Of a stretch of DNA of 12,283 nucleotides, positions 12,008-12,283 are shown one piece after another. The stretch covers positions 1-12,283 of the forward strand of contig CAKOSE010000027.1 in the NCBI GenBank assembly GCA_934102055.1, written 5' to 3'. Below the pieces are notes generated by a model that did not search any database, had not been told where the DNA came from, and saw only the letters and a list, made by a program, of their open reading frames with translations. The DNA comes from an uncultured Bacilli bacterium (GTDB taxonomy: Bacteria; Bacillota_I; Bacilli_A; RF39; UBA660). The position numbers and the translations under genes are program-made. Positions within the stretch are counted from its first letter, which is position 1. Each line of letters begins with the position of its first letter.

Positions 12008-12028
12008 GAGTTTAACTCTTATTTTTTT
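12003..12028 (+). terminator. Terminator of the small membrane protein gene
   Basis: AATAAGAG (12003-12010) pairs with CTCTTATT (12016-12023) over 8 bp around TTTAA and runs into seven T (12022-12028). The stop codon TAA lies within the first arm. Confidence 0.82.
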
Positions 12029-12051
12029 AATGTAAATCAAATTAGTTAATA

Positions 12052-12283
12052 TCATCTCTTTTGAGATATTATCTTTCTATAGCAATTAAAACCTTCGTTT
12101 ATTCTAGCGTCTATATCAAGATCCTTCAAATAAATATCAATAAGTTCATTCATTAAATTATCATAATTTTCATAAAAACTATCATAAGAAAATACATTAT
12201 TACTATTAAACAATTTTTTAATTCCACTTGCATTTAAAATAGGATCTACTACAGCCTCACTATATTGCCAAACTACATATGGT
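12052..12283 (-). CDS. C-terminal part of an unknown protein (76 aa visible)
   Basis: An open frame enters from the right edge and ends at TGA 12054-12052. It begins PYVVWQYSEAVVDPIL, continues with Asp/Asn/Tyr-rich sequence and ends in a basic helix-like tail (CYRKIISQKR). I do not recognise a family. Codon use and composition look genuine, and no competing frame is as good. It is convergent with the small membrane protein gene. Confidence 0.5.
   Translation of the reverse strand, partial: PYVVWQYSEAVVDPILNASGIKKLFNSNNVFSYDSFYENYDNLMNELIDIYLKDLDIDARINEGFNCYRKIISQKR

Overview
The window is strongly AT-rich DNA with near-consensus Shine-Dalgarno sites and the standard bacterial code (TGA ends several genes, TGG encodes Trp). 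This fits a low-GC Bacillota (Bacilli/Clostridia grade, probably gut-associated). No rRNA or tRNA is visible, so the species cannot be named.

Layout. (1) Positions 1-~310: the first 24 codons of a large serine recombinase running off the left edge, preceded by tiny overlapping ORFs. A 52-bp dyad sits over the recombinase start. (2) ~330-1280: a regulatory block with a ribbon-helix-helix protein (TTG start) and a winged-helix protein in one operon. Beside it is a self-contained short transcription unit (promoter, leader hairpin, strong SD, 15-aa hydrophobic ORF, terminator) and a cluster of AGGATGA repeats. (3) 1340-4444: a tight three-gene minus-strand operon, transcribed MazG-like pyrophosphohydrolase, then a protein I read as a proteasome/HslV-like Ntn hydrolase, then a PD-(D/E)XK nuclease fused to a Schlafen-type (DUF2075) helicase. 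(4) 4611-5459: a Fic-domain protein. (5) 5575-8742: a C5-cytosine DNA methyltransferase convergent with a GHKL ATPase-nuclease, a MORC/MutL-like restriction module. (6) 8886-9176: an N-acetylmuramoyl-L-alanine amidase broken inside its catalytic domain. (7) 9412-12283: more ordinary-looking DNA with an Abi_2 protein translationally coupled to an HtrA protease, a small membrane protein and a partial unknown gene.

Interpretation. Positions ~77-8908 look like a mobile defence cassette inserted in the amidase gene by a serine recombinase. A 16-bp motif beside the recombinase start (98-113) recurs inverted, 15/16, at 8871-8886. Its distance to the centre of the left dyad predicts a crossover at about 8907/8908, and the amidase reading frame departs from its family at 8909/8910. 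The cargo holds two defence-like systems (mazG-Ntn-helicase and methyltransferase-GHKL nuclease) plus a Fic protein. The Ntn-like protein in the first operon and the recombination-site geometry are the points most worth following.
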